In this document: in pieces, positions 17,337-25,670 of the stretch
Layout of the letters: every line of letters begins with the position of its first letter
How positions within the stretch are numbered: position 1 is the first letter of the stretch
Source of the DNA: an uncultured Eubacteriales bacterium
Lineage (GTDB): Bacteria > Bacillota > Clostridia > Christensenellales > CAG-314
DNA: 64,000 bases
Assembly (NCBI GenBank): GCA_948938605.1
Contig: CARAIG010000079.1
Location: forward strand, 1 to 64,000
Reading direction: 5' to 3'
The notes under the pieces: model-generated
What the model was told of the DNA's origin: nothing
The model's input: only the letters and a program-made list of their open reading frames with translations
Database searches by the model: none
Program-made: the position numbers and the translations under genes

Positions 17337-17425
17337 AAGTAACACCTTTTTCCCTTAAAAACCTAATTGAATTTTCGGTTTGATTGAAAACATTTACCGT
17401 TTTATTTTACATCAAATATTAAAAC

Positions 17426-17454
17426 AAAGCAAGCGCATTTAAAGCGTTTGCTTT
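17426..17454 (-). terminator. Intrinsic terminator of the acyl-ACP thioesterase
   Basis: AAAGCAAGCGC pairs with GCGTTTGCTTT (one G-U pair), followed on the minus strand by GTTTTAAT. It lies 17 bases past the thioesterase stop. Confidence 0.75.
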
Positions 17455-17470
17455 GCTAATATTTTATTTA

Positions 17471-18205
17471 TTAATTTGCCAACGTAAATTTGACGGTAAA
17501 AGACGTTTCGCCGTCACGTTCGCCCACGACGTACACTGCGTTGTTTTCCCGCTTGGAATATATCTTTACCACATCACCGCATTTAAGTTCCTTGTGGTAA
17601 ACAATTTCCGCTTCGGCAATCCGTTCCGTTTGGGACAAGACGTCCAATGCGTAATTGACGTAGTTAGTATTATTGACGTGCTTGTTTAAGTCCAAGTCGG
17701 TTCGGCGTATTTGACGCTCGTAACTAAGGCTGTAACTTTCGTCCTTGCGTACCCTGTCAAAATTGTTGTCGCAACCGCATTCGGCTGTGTCGAAGTCAAA
17801 ATTGTAATATTGCGCAACGGTTTCGCGCGAAGCGATTTTACGGCTGTCGCGTTCCACTATCATCCACAAAGTACTGCTGCTAAAAAGCAACTCGCCCTGT
17901 CCGTCCACGCCTTCAAAACGGCGTTCCAAGTATAATCTGTTTGCGGCAACGGGCCAAGTGTACAATTTAAACCCGCTTTCCTTGCGTGTGATCGGTTTGT
18001 GAAAAACAATCTTAACTTTGCTTAACACCCAAAACAAACCGTTTTCGTCCATACGATCCCAACCGATACCCAACCTATCGGCGTGAGTAGTTGCCGCACC
18101 TTGCGTAATTTCCATTAAGCGACGTATGCTTATGTCAGACGTTACATCAAAGTCGCTCGAATACAATGCGCAATCCATTGTTAAAAAAGTTTTTTGCGGA
18201 AGCAT
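17471..18205 (-). CDS. Acyl-ACP thioesterase (FatA/FatB-like)
   Basis: A 244-residue double hot-dog enzyme that hydrolyses acyl-ACP and releases free fatty acids in the cytosol. The first hot dog contains SIRRLMEITQGAATTHADRLGIGW and the WVLSKVKIVFHKPI strand. The second contains the family hallmark RTDLDLNKHVNNTNYVNYALD, with the catalytic Asp/Asn-His region. Length fits bacterial members of the plant FAT family, common in gut Clostridia. It stands alone with its own terminator. I saw no FapR-type operator. Product chain length cannot be predicted from sequence by eye. Confidence 0.92.
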   Translation of the reverse strand: MLPQKTFLTMDCALYSSDFDVTSDISIRRLMEITQGAATTHADRLGIGWDRMDENGLFWVLSKVKIVFHKPITRKESGFKLYTWPVAANRLYLERRFEGVDGQGELLFSSSTLWMIVERDSRKIASRETVAQYYNFDFDTAECGCDNNFDRVRKDESYSLSYERQIRRTDLDLNKHVNNTNYVNYALDVLSQTERIAEAEIVYHKELKCGDVVKIYSKRENNAVYVVGERDGETSFTVKFTLAN

Positions 18206-18356
18206 AGTTTTATCTTTTCCTTTTGTCCGTTACATTCAATCAGATAATTGTTTGTAACAAGTATTTACAAAATATTATATCCTTTTTGCCAAATTTGTCA
18301 AAAAGAAAACCGCGACTCGTTAAAAAACACTAAAAAAGTTAAAGATATTAAAAGTA

Positions 18357-18385
18357 TTGACAGCATATAAATTATAGTGTATACT
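18357..18385 (+). promoter_or_regulatory. Promoter of the riboswitch-controlled P-type ATPase
   Basis: TTGACA and TATACT with an exact 17-base spacer. Start of transcription is predicted near 18392, about 10 bases before the aptamer. Confidence 0.9.
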
Positions 18386-18400
18386 TACGCTAATTTAATA

Positions 18401-18530
18401 CCGTGAGGGAGTAATTTGCGTCATTAGACGTAACAACTGCCGTCAACCGACATTAAAGCAATGTCCGGTACTGTTTAAAAAATGAGACTCACGCAACCTA
18501 CAAAAGTATTTTAGGGTTGCGTGAGTTTTT
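18401..18530 (+). promoter_or_regulatory. yybP-ykoY (manganese) riboswitch with terminator
   Basis: The aptamer (18401-18493) has the two hallmark loops of this class, GGGAGTA after the first stem strand and TGAGAC before the last. P1 pairs GTGAG (18403-18407) with CTCAC (18488-18492). The CTCAC strand also begins the terminator stem CTCACGCAACC/GGTTGCGTGAG (18488-18498 with 18515-18525), followed by TTTTT. The two folds exclude each other: ligand-stabilised P1 should prevent termination and turn on the ATPase gene. Class assignment is from memory of the consensus; Mn2+ is the established ligand. Confidence 0.88.
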
Positions 18531-18639
18531 TATTATCGTTTTTTAGCAAGGCTGAGCAAATGCCGGCAAAACATTATTGTTGTCAAATCATTTTAAACAA
18601 TGCGGATCAAAAAAACAAACCGCAAAAAGGAGCATATGG

Positions 18640-21318
18640 ATGAACGAATACAAACTAACCGTCGAACAAACTTTAAACGAAGTAGAATCGACCGCAGACG
18701 GATTGACTGGCGCACAAGCGGGTGAGCGCTTAAAGACAAACGGCGCAAACGTACTTACGCAAGGCAAAAAAACTCCGTTAATTGTAAAGTTTTTAAAACA
18801 ATTAGCCGACCCGATGATACTAATTTTGCTAATAGCAGCCGTAGTAAGTTTAGTGCTGACCATTGTAAATAATGCCGACCCCTCAAACGAAAAGGAATCG
18901 TTTGCCGACGTAATTATAATTTCAATAGTCGTAATACTTAACGCCACGTTGAGCGTAATTCAAGAAGGACGCGCCGAAAAATCACTTGCCGCACTGCAAT
19001 CGATGACAAAAGCGCAAGCAAAGGTAAAGCGCGACGGCAAATTGATAACAGTCGACAGTGCCGACTTGGTTGTAGGCGACGTTATAATACTCGAAGCGGG
19101 CGACAGCATTCCCGCCGATTGCAGGATAATTTTTGCCGCAAGTTTAAAAGTAGAAGAATCGGCTTTAACGGGCGAAAGCGTACCCGTAGACAAAAACGCA
19201 TTGCCATGCGAAGCCGACACGCCCCTTGCCGAACGCAAAAATATGCTTTATTCGGGCAGCAACGTTGTTTACGGACGTGCCGAAGCGGTAATCACCGCTA
19301 CCGCTATGCAAACCGAAATGGGTAAAATTGCAAGCGTCATTGCCAACGCTCGTGACGAAAAAACCCCGCTGCAAATTAAAATGGCGCAACTGTCGCGCAT
19401 ATTGACATATGTGGTAGCGGGCATATCTTTGTTTATATTTGCCTTTAACTTGATTATAAAAGGGGTACAGGTCGATTCCGTAATGGACAGTTTGTTCACT
19501 GCAATAGGACTTGCGGTAGCTGCTATTCCCGAAGGGTTGGCAACGGTAGTTACAATCGTACTGTCAATCGGCGTAACTAATATGAGCAAACAACACGCCA
19601 TTATCCGCAAATTGACGGCAGTCGAAACGCTGGGCTGCGCCCAAATCATTTGCAGCGACAAAACGGGAACGCTGACGCAAAACGTAATGACCGTAACCGA
19701 AACCTTTACCAACGACGAACAAGTTTTATGTTACGCAATGAGTTTGTGCAACGACTGCGTCGTATCGCAAAGTAACGTGCAAGGCGAACCCACCGAAAAA
19801 GCGCTTGTAAATTACGGGCTTAAAGCCGGATACGACAAATCGCAAATCGAACTGACGCTACCGCGAATTGCCGAAGCCCCGTTTGACTCCGAACGCAAAA
19901 TGATGTCCACGTTGCACCAATGGAACGAACAAGTAGTTCAGTTTACAAAAGGTGCGCCCGACGAAATAATTAAGCGTTGCAACAAAATTCTTGTTAGCGG
20001 CAAAGCGCAGACAATGCAAGATAACCAACGTCAACAAGTGCTTGAACACAACAAACAAATGGCGGACAAAGCGTTGCGCGTGCTTGCTTGCGCGTATGTA
20101 GTTTACGACAAACTGCCCGACGACATAACACCGCAATCTATCGAATGCAATATGGTATTTGTAGGATTGTGCGGAATGATCGATCCTGTGCGCGAAGAAG
20201 TAACCGCAGCAGTACTCCAATGCAAAACCGCCGGCATACGCCCGATTATGATAACGGGCGACCACATCGACACCGCCGTTGCCATAGCCAAACAATTGGG
20301 AATAATCACAAGCCCCGATCAAGCGTTGCTCGGCTCCGCACTGGACGGACTGACAGACGAACAGTTTGAACAAACAATAGCAAATTATTCGGTTTACGCC
20401 CGCGTCCAACCCGAACACAAAGTACGAATTGTTCAAACGTGGAAAAAACTAGGCAAAGTGTGCGCTATGACGGGTGACGGCGTAAACGACGCACCCGCAA
20501 TTAAATGCGCCGACATCGGAGTAGGTATGGGAATTACTGGGACGGACGTAACAAAAGCCGCCGCCGATATGACGTTAACCGACGACAATTTTGCCACTAT
20601 CGTCACCGCCGTTGCCGAAGGACGGCGTATTTACGAAAATATACGCAAAGCCATACAGTTTTTGCTGTCCAGCAATCTTGCCGAAGTAATTGCGGTATTT
20701 GCGGCTACGCTATGCGGTTTTACTCTGCTTAAACCTGCGCATTTGTTGTGGATAAACCTGATTACCGACACGTTGCCCGCAGTTGCACTAGGTACCGAAC
20801 AACCCGAAGCCGACATTATGAACCGTCCGCCGCGCAGTAAAAAAAGCGGCATATTTGCCGACGGTCTCGGAGTGAACGTACTGCTGCACGGACTTTTAGT
20901 GGCTGGCATTACGCTTGCGGCGTATTTTGTAGGACACCATTTACAAGGCGTAACGGAAGTTAAAGGGTTAGTAAGCGAGCAAGGAATGACAATGGCGTTT
21001 TTGACAATGAGCGCAACCGAACTGTTCCACTCCTTTAACGCGCGCAGTATGCGCAAAAGCCTGTTTGCAACAAAAAAACAAAACAAACTGTTATGGATAG
21101 GTCTGTTAAGTTCGTTAGCGCTGTCTACTGCGGTAATATTTATCCCCGGCGTAAACACTGCTTTTGGCTTTGCAAACAGCGACGGCATAGCATATATAAA
21201 CATTACCGAGTACTTAATTTCCATTGCGCTTGCATTTGCAATAATACCGCTTGTTGAAGTACAAAAATTGATAGCAAACGCAATAAGCTTTAAAAAAGAC
21301 AAACGTAAACAAAAATAA
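18640..21318 (+). CDS. P-type cation-transporting ATPase, probable Mn2+ (or Ca2+) exporter
   Basis: An 892-residue P2-type ATPase. The N-terminal cation ATPase domain is followed by the actuator loop TGES (ALTGESVPVDK), the phosphorylation motif CSDKTGTLTQN, KGAPDE in the nucleotide domain, MITGDH and the hinge MTGDGVNDAPA, and about ten membrane segments with PEGLATVVTIV in M4 and NLITDTLPA in M6. This layout is that of the SERCA/PMR1-like group that moves Ca2+ or Mn2+ out of the cytosol. The Mn2+ riboswitch just upstream favours manganese efflux. The start chosen has AAAAGGAG 7 bases upstream; an earlier in-frame ATG lies in the leader without such a site. Monocistronic. Confidence 0.93.
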   Translation: MNEYKLTVEQTLNEVESTADGLTGAQAGERLKTNGANVLTQGKKTPLIVKFLKQLADPMILILLIAAVVSLVLTIVNNADPSNEKESFADVIIISIVVILNATLSVIQEGRAEKSLAALQSMTKAQAKVKRDGKLITVDSADLVVGDVIILEAGDSIPADCRIIFAASLKVEESALTGESVPVDKNALPCEADTPLAERKNMLYSGSNVVYGRAEAVITATAMQTEMGKIASVIANARDEKTPLQIKMAQLSRILTYVVAGISLFIFAFNLIIKGVQVDSVMDSLFTAIGLAVAAIPEGLATVVTIVLSIGVTNMSKQHAIIRKLTAVETLGCAQIICSDKTGTLTQNVMTVTETFTNDEQVLCYAMSLCNDCVVSQSNVQGEPTEKALVNYGLKAGYDKSQIELTLPRIAEAPFDSERKMMSTLHQWNEQVVQFTKGAPDEIIKRCNKILVSGKAQTMQDNQRQQVLEHNKQMADKALRVLACAYVVYDKLPDDITPQSIECNMVFVGLCGMIDPVREEVTAAVLQCKTAGIRPIMITGDHIDTAVAIAKQLGIITSPDQALLGSALDGLTDEQFEQTIANYSVYARVQPEHKVRIVQTWKKLGKVCAMTGDGVNDAPAIKCADIGVGMGITGTDVTKAAADMTLTDDNFATIVTAVAEGRRIYENIRKAIQFLLSSNLAEVIAVFAATLCGFTLLKPAHLLWINLITDTLPAVALGTEQPEADIMNRPPRSKKSGIFADGLGVNVLLHGLLVAGITLAAYFVGHHLQGVTEVKGLVSEQGMTMAFLTMSATELFHSFNARSMRKSLFATKKQNKLLWIGLLSSLALSTAVIFIPGVNTAFGFANSDGIAYINITEYLISIALAFAIIPLVEVQKLIANAISFKKDKRKQK

Positions 21319-21368
21319 TATTGCAAATTCCGTTTTAAATATTTTGTTCCAGCAAATTATATGTACAA

Positions 21369-21400
21369 AAAACAGCAAACTCAAAAAGTTTGCTGTTTTT
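21369..21400 (+). terminator. Intrinsic terminator of the P-type ATPase
   Basis: AACAGCAAACT pairs with AGTTTGCTGTT; a T run follows. It can also act on the minus strand. Confidence 0.85.
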
Positions 21401-21501
21401 CGTCTAATATGCAATTATCAATAATTTTTTACTAACGGGCGCAATTGCCGTCCGCAAACAAATAAGCCGTCTGTTAAATACGCAGTAGCACGACTTTTAT
21501 T

Positions 21502-21948
21502 TTAGCGGAACAAGCCCGACAGTCCGACAACTAAGCCTGCGCAAATACCTACGACTACTGCAAGCACTATCCACCAAGCGCCTTTCTTTTTACCTTGTTT
21601 ACGGTTAGCAATGGCTTCGGGATTGTCGTTATTGTCAAACAAAAAAGCGTTTCCGTGCGACAAACTGAATTTGTTTTTACCTGTCAACGTAATATCTTCG
21701 CTGCCTTCGGGCAGTTGGTAAAAGTCGTTACAGTAATCTTTGCTTACCGTATCGGCAATTACATACACCTTTGCAGCGTTGTCGCTTATTTCAAATGTTT
21801 TGGTTTCGCCGTTTTTAAGTGTTCCGATCGAAGCGCACGCCACGCCGTTTATTGAAATATCCCCCGCATTAGGCGTTTCGATACATACAGTCATAGTCAT
21901 TAACGACGCAACAAACGTTTTGCGCCTTTCGATAGTAAGTTTTCGCAT
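21502..21948 (-). CDS. Hypothetical tail-anchored membrane protein
   Basis: A 148-residue protein I do not recognise. Residues 1-90 look like a small beta-sandwich (SINGVACASIGTLKNGETKTFEI). A basic stretch RKQGKKKG is followed by one membrane segment WWIVLAVVVGICAGLVVGL that ends three residues before the C-terminus. There is no signal peptide, so the main domain should face the cytosol (positive-inside rule agrees). The start follows GGGGTAATA about 8 bases upstream on the minus strand. It is a single gene with no obvious partner. Function unknown. Confidence 0.7.
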   Translation of the reverse strand: MRKLTIERRKTFVASLMTMTVCIETPNAGDISINGVACASIGTLKNGETKTFEISDNAAKVYVIADTVSKDYCNDFYQLPEGSEDITLTGKNKFSLSHGNAFLFDNNDNPEAIANRKQGKKKGAWWIVLAVVVGICAGLVVGLSGLFR

Positions 21949-22130
21949 ATATTACCCCTTTTGAATTTTATTTGTCGGTAATGTTTTTTACCATAGTAAT
22001 TATGGCATATTACTTTTATTATGTCAATAATGAAATTAACACAAATACGTTTTATGTATAAAAATCACTCTCTTATACCTAGCAACGCAATATTACACCC
22101 TAAATTGTAAAAACAAAAAAAGCGATAATA

Positions 22131-22213
22131 AAAAAAAGTCCCCGAAACTCGCCGTTCGGGGCACTGTCGCAAAGACTTGCAACCGGCTTAAACGGTAAAA
22201 ACCGTTTAACTGC
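22131..22213 (-). ncRNA. Small RNA gene, copy 1 of a tandem pair
   Basis: About 83 nt, no start codon with a ribosome binding site. It has its own promoter (TTGACT, 17 bases, TATAAT at 22220-22248), then hairpin 1 (TTAAACGGT/ACCGTTTAA), hairpin 2 (GTTGC/GCGAC) and an intrinsic terminator (CCCCGAAC/GTTTCGGGG type plus T run). Copy 2 lies 131 bases upstream with the same three-hairpin plan. I do not recognise the family. It lies downstream of tcdA. Confidence 0.8.
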
Positions 22214-22219
22214 TCATTT

Positions 22220-22248
22220 ATTATACAGCATCGACAAGATAAAGTCAA
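22220..22248 (-). promoter_or_regulatory. Promoter of small RNA copy 1
   Basis: Minus-strand TTGACT and TATAAT with an exact 17-base spacer. It lies in the short gap after the terminator of copy 2, so the copies are separate transcription units. Confidence 0.85.
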
Positions 22249-22265
22249 CAAATAATTGAAACAAT

Positions 22266-22344
22266 AAAAAAGTCCCCGAAACTAAACCGTTCGGGGCGCT
22301 GTCACAAGTCAGTGACGGGGATAAACGTTAAAACCGTTTAACTG
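22266..22344 (-). ncRNA. Small RNA gene, copy 2 of a tandem pair
   Basis: About 79 nt with promoter TTGACT, 17 bases, TATACT (22351-22379). Hairpin 1 is TAAACG/CGTTTA, hairpin 2 is the perfect GTCAC/GTGAC and the terminator is CCCCGAAC/GTTTCGGGG with a T run. Compared with copy 1, hairpin 2 shows a G-C to A-U double change, which supports selection on structure. The 5' segment CAGTTAAACGGTTTT is shared with copy 1. Confidence 0.8.
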
Positions 22345-22350
22345 TTTATT

Positions 22351-22379
22351 AGTATACAACATTGACTAAGCAAAGTCAA
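22351..22379 (-). promoter_or_regulatory. Promoter of small RNA copy 2
   Basis: Minus-strand TTGACT and TATACT with an exact 17-base spacer, starting 22 bases past the stop codon of tcdA. Confidence 0.85.
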
Positions 22380-22400
22380 TTAAACAAACCGATCAAATAA

Positions 22401-23105
22401 TTAATCGTTTGCAATCAAGTCCTTTATTACCTCGCCCGCAACAATCAGTCCCGCAACCGACGGCACATAGGATATACTTGCGGGAGTTTGACGTTTTTCC
22501 GACTGTTCGGGGTTAACGGGCGCAAGGGGCTGTTCTTGCGAGTACACTACTTTTAAATGTTCGATACCGCGTTTTTTAAGTTCCTTGCGCATAACTTTTG
22601 CAAGGGGACAAACGCTTGTTTGGTAAATGTCCGCAACTTTAAATTCGGTTGCGTCCAACTTGTTTCCTGTTCCCATACAGGATATTATCGGGGTATTTTG
22701 TTCAAAGCAAATTTCGGCAAGCAGTAATTTCGAAGTTACGCTGTCTATTGCGTCGACAACGTAGTCGAATGTAGAAAAGTCGAATCGACAAACGCTTTTT
22801 CCGTCAAAACGTACTTGTAATGCGTAAACGGTGCAATCGGGATTGATGTCGTTAATGCGTTTTTGCGCAACGGCGACTTTTGCTTGTCCCACAGTCGAAT
22901 GCAGTGCGTAAAGTTGACGGTTGACGTTGCTTAGCGCAATAACGTCGTCGTCTACAACGGTTAGGCTGCCTACTCCCGCACGCGCAAGCGCTTCGACGGC
23001 AAAACTGCCCACTCCGCCCAAACCGAACACCGCAACGTGTTTTGTACGCAATTTTTTAACGGCGTCTTCGCCTATTAACATTTCCGTCCTGCAAAATTGG
23101 GACAT
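22401..23105 (-). CDS. tcdA: tRNA threonylcarbamoyladenosine dehydratase
   Basis: A 234-residue E1-like (ThiF/MoeB fold) enzyme. TcdA (CsdL) uses ATP to cyclise the t6A base at position 37 of ANN-decoding tRNAs to ct6A. The nucleotide-binding site VAVFGLGGVGSFAVEALARAG is at about residue 20, followed by VVDDDVIALSNVNRQLY and VVDAIDSVTSKLLL. The final third has CPLAKVMRKELKKRG and an EQPLAP element typical of TcdA rather than ThiF. The start is the ATG with GAGG 7 bases upstream; a longer frame begins without a site. Divergent from the lipid-kinase gene; two small RNA genes follow it. Confidence 0.9.
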   Translation of the reverse strand: MSQFCRTEMLIGEDAVKKLRTKHVAVFGLGGVGSFAVEALARAGVGSLTVVDDDVIALSNVNRQLYALHSTVGQAKVAVAQKRINDINPDCTVYALQVRFDGKSVCRFDFSTFDYVVDAIDSVTSKLLLAEICFEQNTPIISCMGTGNKLDATEFKVADIYQTSVCPLAKVMRKELKKRGIEHLKVVYSQEQPLAPVNPEQSEKRQTPASISYVPSVAGLIVAGEVIKDLIAND

Positions 23106-23197
23106 AGTACTACCTCGCATAAAATTATTGCAATTCCGCAAACTCCAAGTAATAACACAAGCGCGCGGTTACGCGTATACTGACAAGAGGGCAAACA

Positions 23198-24052
23198 GTG
23201 AATTGCAAAGTTATAGTTAATGCCGACAGCGGCAATTACAACCGTTTGGATTTAGACAAACTGCTTAATAATTTGGGTTGCGTAAACACCGTCGTCGAAT
23301 TAATCGACAGTCATAGCGATTGGTCTGCCGACGGGTGCGACACCGTAATTGTTTGCGGCGGGGACGGAACGTTACATAACGCGCTAAAAAAATGTCCCGA
23401 CAAACACATTGTTTACGCTCCTTGCGGAACTCTCAACGAATTTGCCAAAACTTGCGCCGCCGTCAATTCGGTAGGCAAAGTAAACGACGAACCTTTCGGT
23501 TACGTCTGCGCAACAGGCAGTTTTACCGAAATAGGATATTCCGCAAACAACAAACACAAAAAACGTTTTAAAGCGTTAGCGTATTTACCGCAAATACTGC
23601 AAACGTACCGCAGTCACGAAATATCCGCCGAACTTACAATTGACGGCAAAACGTACAAAGACAATTACACATTGCTTATGGTACTTAAAAGCAACCGTTG
23701 CTTCGGTTTTAATTTTAACAAAAGTTACTCTAAAAACAACGGATTGTACCTTATTGCAATTAAGTCGAAAGGAACTGACAATTTTACTAACCGCTTCAAA
23801 ATGTTTTTTCCGTTTTTCCGCGTGTTTTTTTGCGGCGTAAAAGCCCCTAAAACGACAAACGGTTTTACAGTAATACCGTTTAAAGATTTAACGGTAAAAC
23901 TCAAAACGCCGCAAAATTTTTGTTTAGACGGCGAAAAACGCGTTTTATCGGGTAAATTACACTTTTGCGAACAAACACTCAGCAATGAAATTGCCGTCGT
24001 TAAAACGCCGTTTAAACGCCGAGTTTTTGCACCAAGTCGGAAGCCCCTTTAA
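23198..24052 (+). CDS. Diacylglycerol kinase/sphingosine kinase-like lipid kinase
   Basis: A 284-residue protein of the DAGK_cat (YegS/DgkB-like) family that phosphorylates a lipid or long-chain base with ATP. The glycine-rich nucleotide loop VIVCGGDGTLHNAL is at about residue 50, followed by APCGTLNEFAKTC (usually GTGNDFA; here N of GN replaced by GTLNEFA). The C-terminal half is beta-rich, with FCLDGEKRVL (usually DGE) near the end. Starts with GTG preceded by AGAGGG 6 bases away. Its last 41 bases overlap, tail to tail, the HAD gene on the other strand. Substrate unknown, probably diacylglycerol or undecaprenol-like lipid. Confidence 0.82.
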   Translation: MNCKVIVNADSGNYNRLDLDKLLNNLGCVNTVVELIDSHSDWSADGCDTVIVCGGDGTLHNALKKCPDKHIVYAPCGTLNEFAKTCAAVNSVGKVNDEPFGYVCATGSFTEIGYSANNKHKKRFKALAYLPQILQTYRSHEISAELTIDGKTYKDNYTLLMVLKSNRCFGFNFNKSYSKNNGLYLIAIKSKGTDNFTNRFKMFFPFFRVFFCGVKAPKTTNGFTVIPFKDLTVKLKTPQNFCLDGEKRVLSGKLHFCEQTLSNEIAVVKTPFKRRVFAPSRKPL

Positions 24053-24575
24053 ACAGGATCGGGGTTATGCCGAACCGCTCCAAATCCCTTAAATTGTTGG
24101 GATTGTCGTCGGTAAAATATATGTTGTTAAATTGTTCGGTAAAGCTGTCTACGCACAGTTTGTAAAACTCGCAATCGGGCTTAGCATAGCCGTACGCAGC
24201 CGACACGAATACCTTGTCAAACAACCCGAACAAGCCGTATTTGTTAAACAAATAATCTATGTAAGACGTTGCCGCATTGGATAATAAAGCGATGCAGTGT
24301 CCCTGCGCTTTTAACTGCTTAATAACGTCTACCGTATCGGCAAATAAACATTCGTAACTTGCCCATTCTCTTTTAGCCTGCTCGACGCTTACGTTGCTCA
24401 ATTCCGCCAAAGTAACAAACATATCGTCCATTGTTATAACGCCTTTATCCAAATTGCGAAAAACAACGCTACGCATATATTTTTTTTGTTCGTCATTTAA
24501 ATATTTATCTGTAAACAACGACGAAACTTCGGAAATTATTACTCCGAAACAATCGAAAATATACAAATTTCTCAT
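24012..24575 (-). CDS. HAD-family hydrolase (haloacid dehalogenase-like)
   Basis: A 187-residue HAD protein. Motif I is FDCFGVIISE (the second Asp of the usual DxD is replaced by Phe-Gly-Val, as in the YihX/epoxide hydrolase-like and dehalogenase-like subgroups). Motif II is ALLSNAATSYIDY, the Lys is in AAYGYAKPDCEFYK and motif IV is IYFTDDNPNNL. Hence a phosphatase or dehalogenase of subfamily IA; substrate unknown. It overlaps the 3' end of the lipid kinase gene convergently by 41 bases. It follows galE by 44 bases in the opposite order of transcription (galE is upstream), so both may share a transcript. Confidence 0.82.
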   Translation of the reverse strand: MRNLYIFDCFGVIISEVSSLFTDKYLNDEQKKYMRSVVFRNLDKGVITMDDMFVTLAELSNVSVEQAKREWASYECLFADTVDVIKQLKAQGHCIALLSNAATSYIDYLFNKYGLFGLFDKVFVSAAYGYAKPDCEFYKLCVDSFTEQFNNIYFTDDNPNNLRDLERFGITPILFKGASDLVQKLGV

Positions 24576-24619
24576 TATATTCTCACACCTTTATTGCATT
24601 TAAAAATTCATCAAACGGT

Positions 24620-25633
24620 TCATTTATTGTACCCTTTGGGGTTTTTTGTTTGCCAGTTCCACAACGACGAACACATATCGTCCATTGTTAAATCGGCTTG
24701 CCAGCCAAGTTCCCTTTTTGCCTTTGCGCAATCGGCATAACAAGCGGCAATATCGCCGTCCCTGCGCCCTACTATTTTGTACGGTACGTTATGCCCGCAC
24801 GCTTTGCTAAACGAATCGATAACTTGCAGTACCGAATAGCCGTTGCCTGTACCCAAGTTATAAACGTACACGCCGTTGTCCTTTACCCCGCAAATTGCGG
24901 CGACGTGTCCTTTTGCAAGGTCGACTACGTGGATATAATCGCGTACGCCCGTTCCGTCGGGAGTGTTGTAGTCGTTGCCGAAAACGTTAACTTGGGGCAG
25001 TTCACCTATTGCAACCTTTGCAACAAACGGCGTAAGATTGTTGGGTATACCCTTGGGATCTTCCCCGATAAGTCCGCTTGGATGCGCGCCGACAGGGTTG
25101 AAATAACGCAACAACACCACGGTCCAGTTGTTATCCGACTTGTATAAGTCGGTCAATATTATCTCTTGGAAATACTTGCTCGTTCCGTACGGATTGGTTG
25201 TCCCGCCCGTTTTGCATTCTTCCGTCAACGGCAGCACTTCGGGGTCGCCGTATACGGTTGCGGACGAAGAAAAGACGATTTTTTTACAATTGTGCGCCCG
25301 CATAACTTCCAACAATACAAGTGTTCCGTACAAATTGTTGTCGTAATACTCTAACGGTTTTGCGCAACTTTCGCCCACTGCTTTAAGTCCCGCAAAGTGA
25401 ATTACGCAGTCGATTTTTTGCTCATCGAAAACTTTGTTCAACAAATTTCTGTCGCGAACATCCCCTTCGTAAAAAACAACATCGCGTCCCGTAATAGTTT
25501 TGATACGGTTAAGCACTTCGGGCGACGAATTGGAAAAGTTGTCTATTGCAACAACATCGTGCCCTTTGTCCAAAAGTTCCACACAAGTGTGCGAACCAAT
25601 ATAGCCGGCACCCCCGCTAACAAGTATTTTCAT
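24620..25633 (-). CDS. galE: UDP-glucose 4-epimerase
   Basis: A 337-residue short-chain dehydrogenase of extended type that interconverts UDP-glucose and UDP-galactose using bound NAD+. The NAD site GGAGYIGSHTCVELL is at residue 7, FAGLKAVGES near 80, the Ser in FSSSATVYGDP and the catalytic YGTSK (about 149-153). RYFNPVGAHPSG and the C-terminal RRDGDIAACYAD complete the family signature. AGGAGG lies 6-8 bases before the ATG. Length and motifs are standard. Supplies UDP-galactose for cell-surface glycans and the Leloir pathway; no other gal gene is in this window. Confidence 0.96.
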   Translation of the reverse strand: MKILVSGGAGYIGSHTCVELLDKGHDVVAIDNFSNSSPEVLNRIKTITGRDVVFYEGDVRDRNLLNKVFDEQKIDCVIHFAGLKAVGESCAKPLEYYDNNLYGTLVLLEVMRAHNCKKIVFSSSATVYGDPEVLPLTEECKTGGTTNPYGTSKYFQEIILTDLYKSDNNWTVVLLRYFNPVGAHPSGLIGEDPKGIPNNLTPFVAKVAIGELPQVNVFGNDYNTPDGTGVRDYIHVVDLAKGHVAAICGVKDNGVYVYNLGTGNGYSVLQVIDSFSKACGHNVPYKIVGRRDGDIAACYADCAKAKRELGWQADLTMDDMCSSLWNWQTKNPKGYNK

Positions 25634-25670
25634 TTTAAACCTCCTGTTTTGTTTAACATCGATTTATAAA

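Noticed and set aside
22131..22344. CRISPR array or short tandem repeat
   Set aside because: Only two copies, 131 bases apart, each with promoter and terminator and with diverged sequence. That is a pair of genes, not spacers and repeats. No cas gene was seen.
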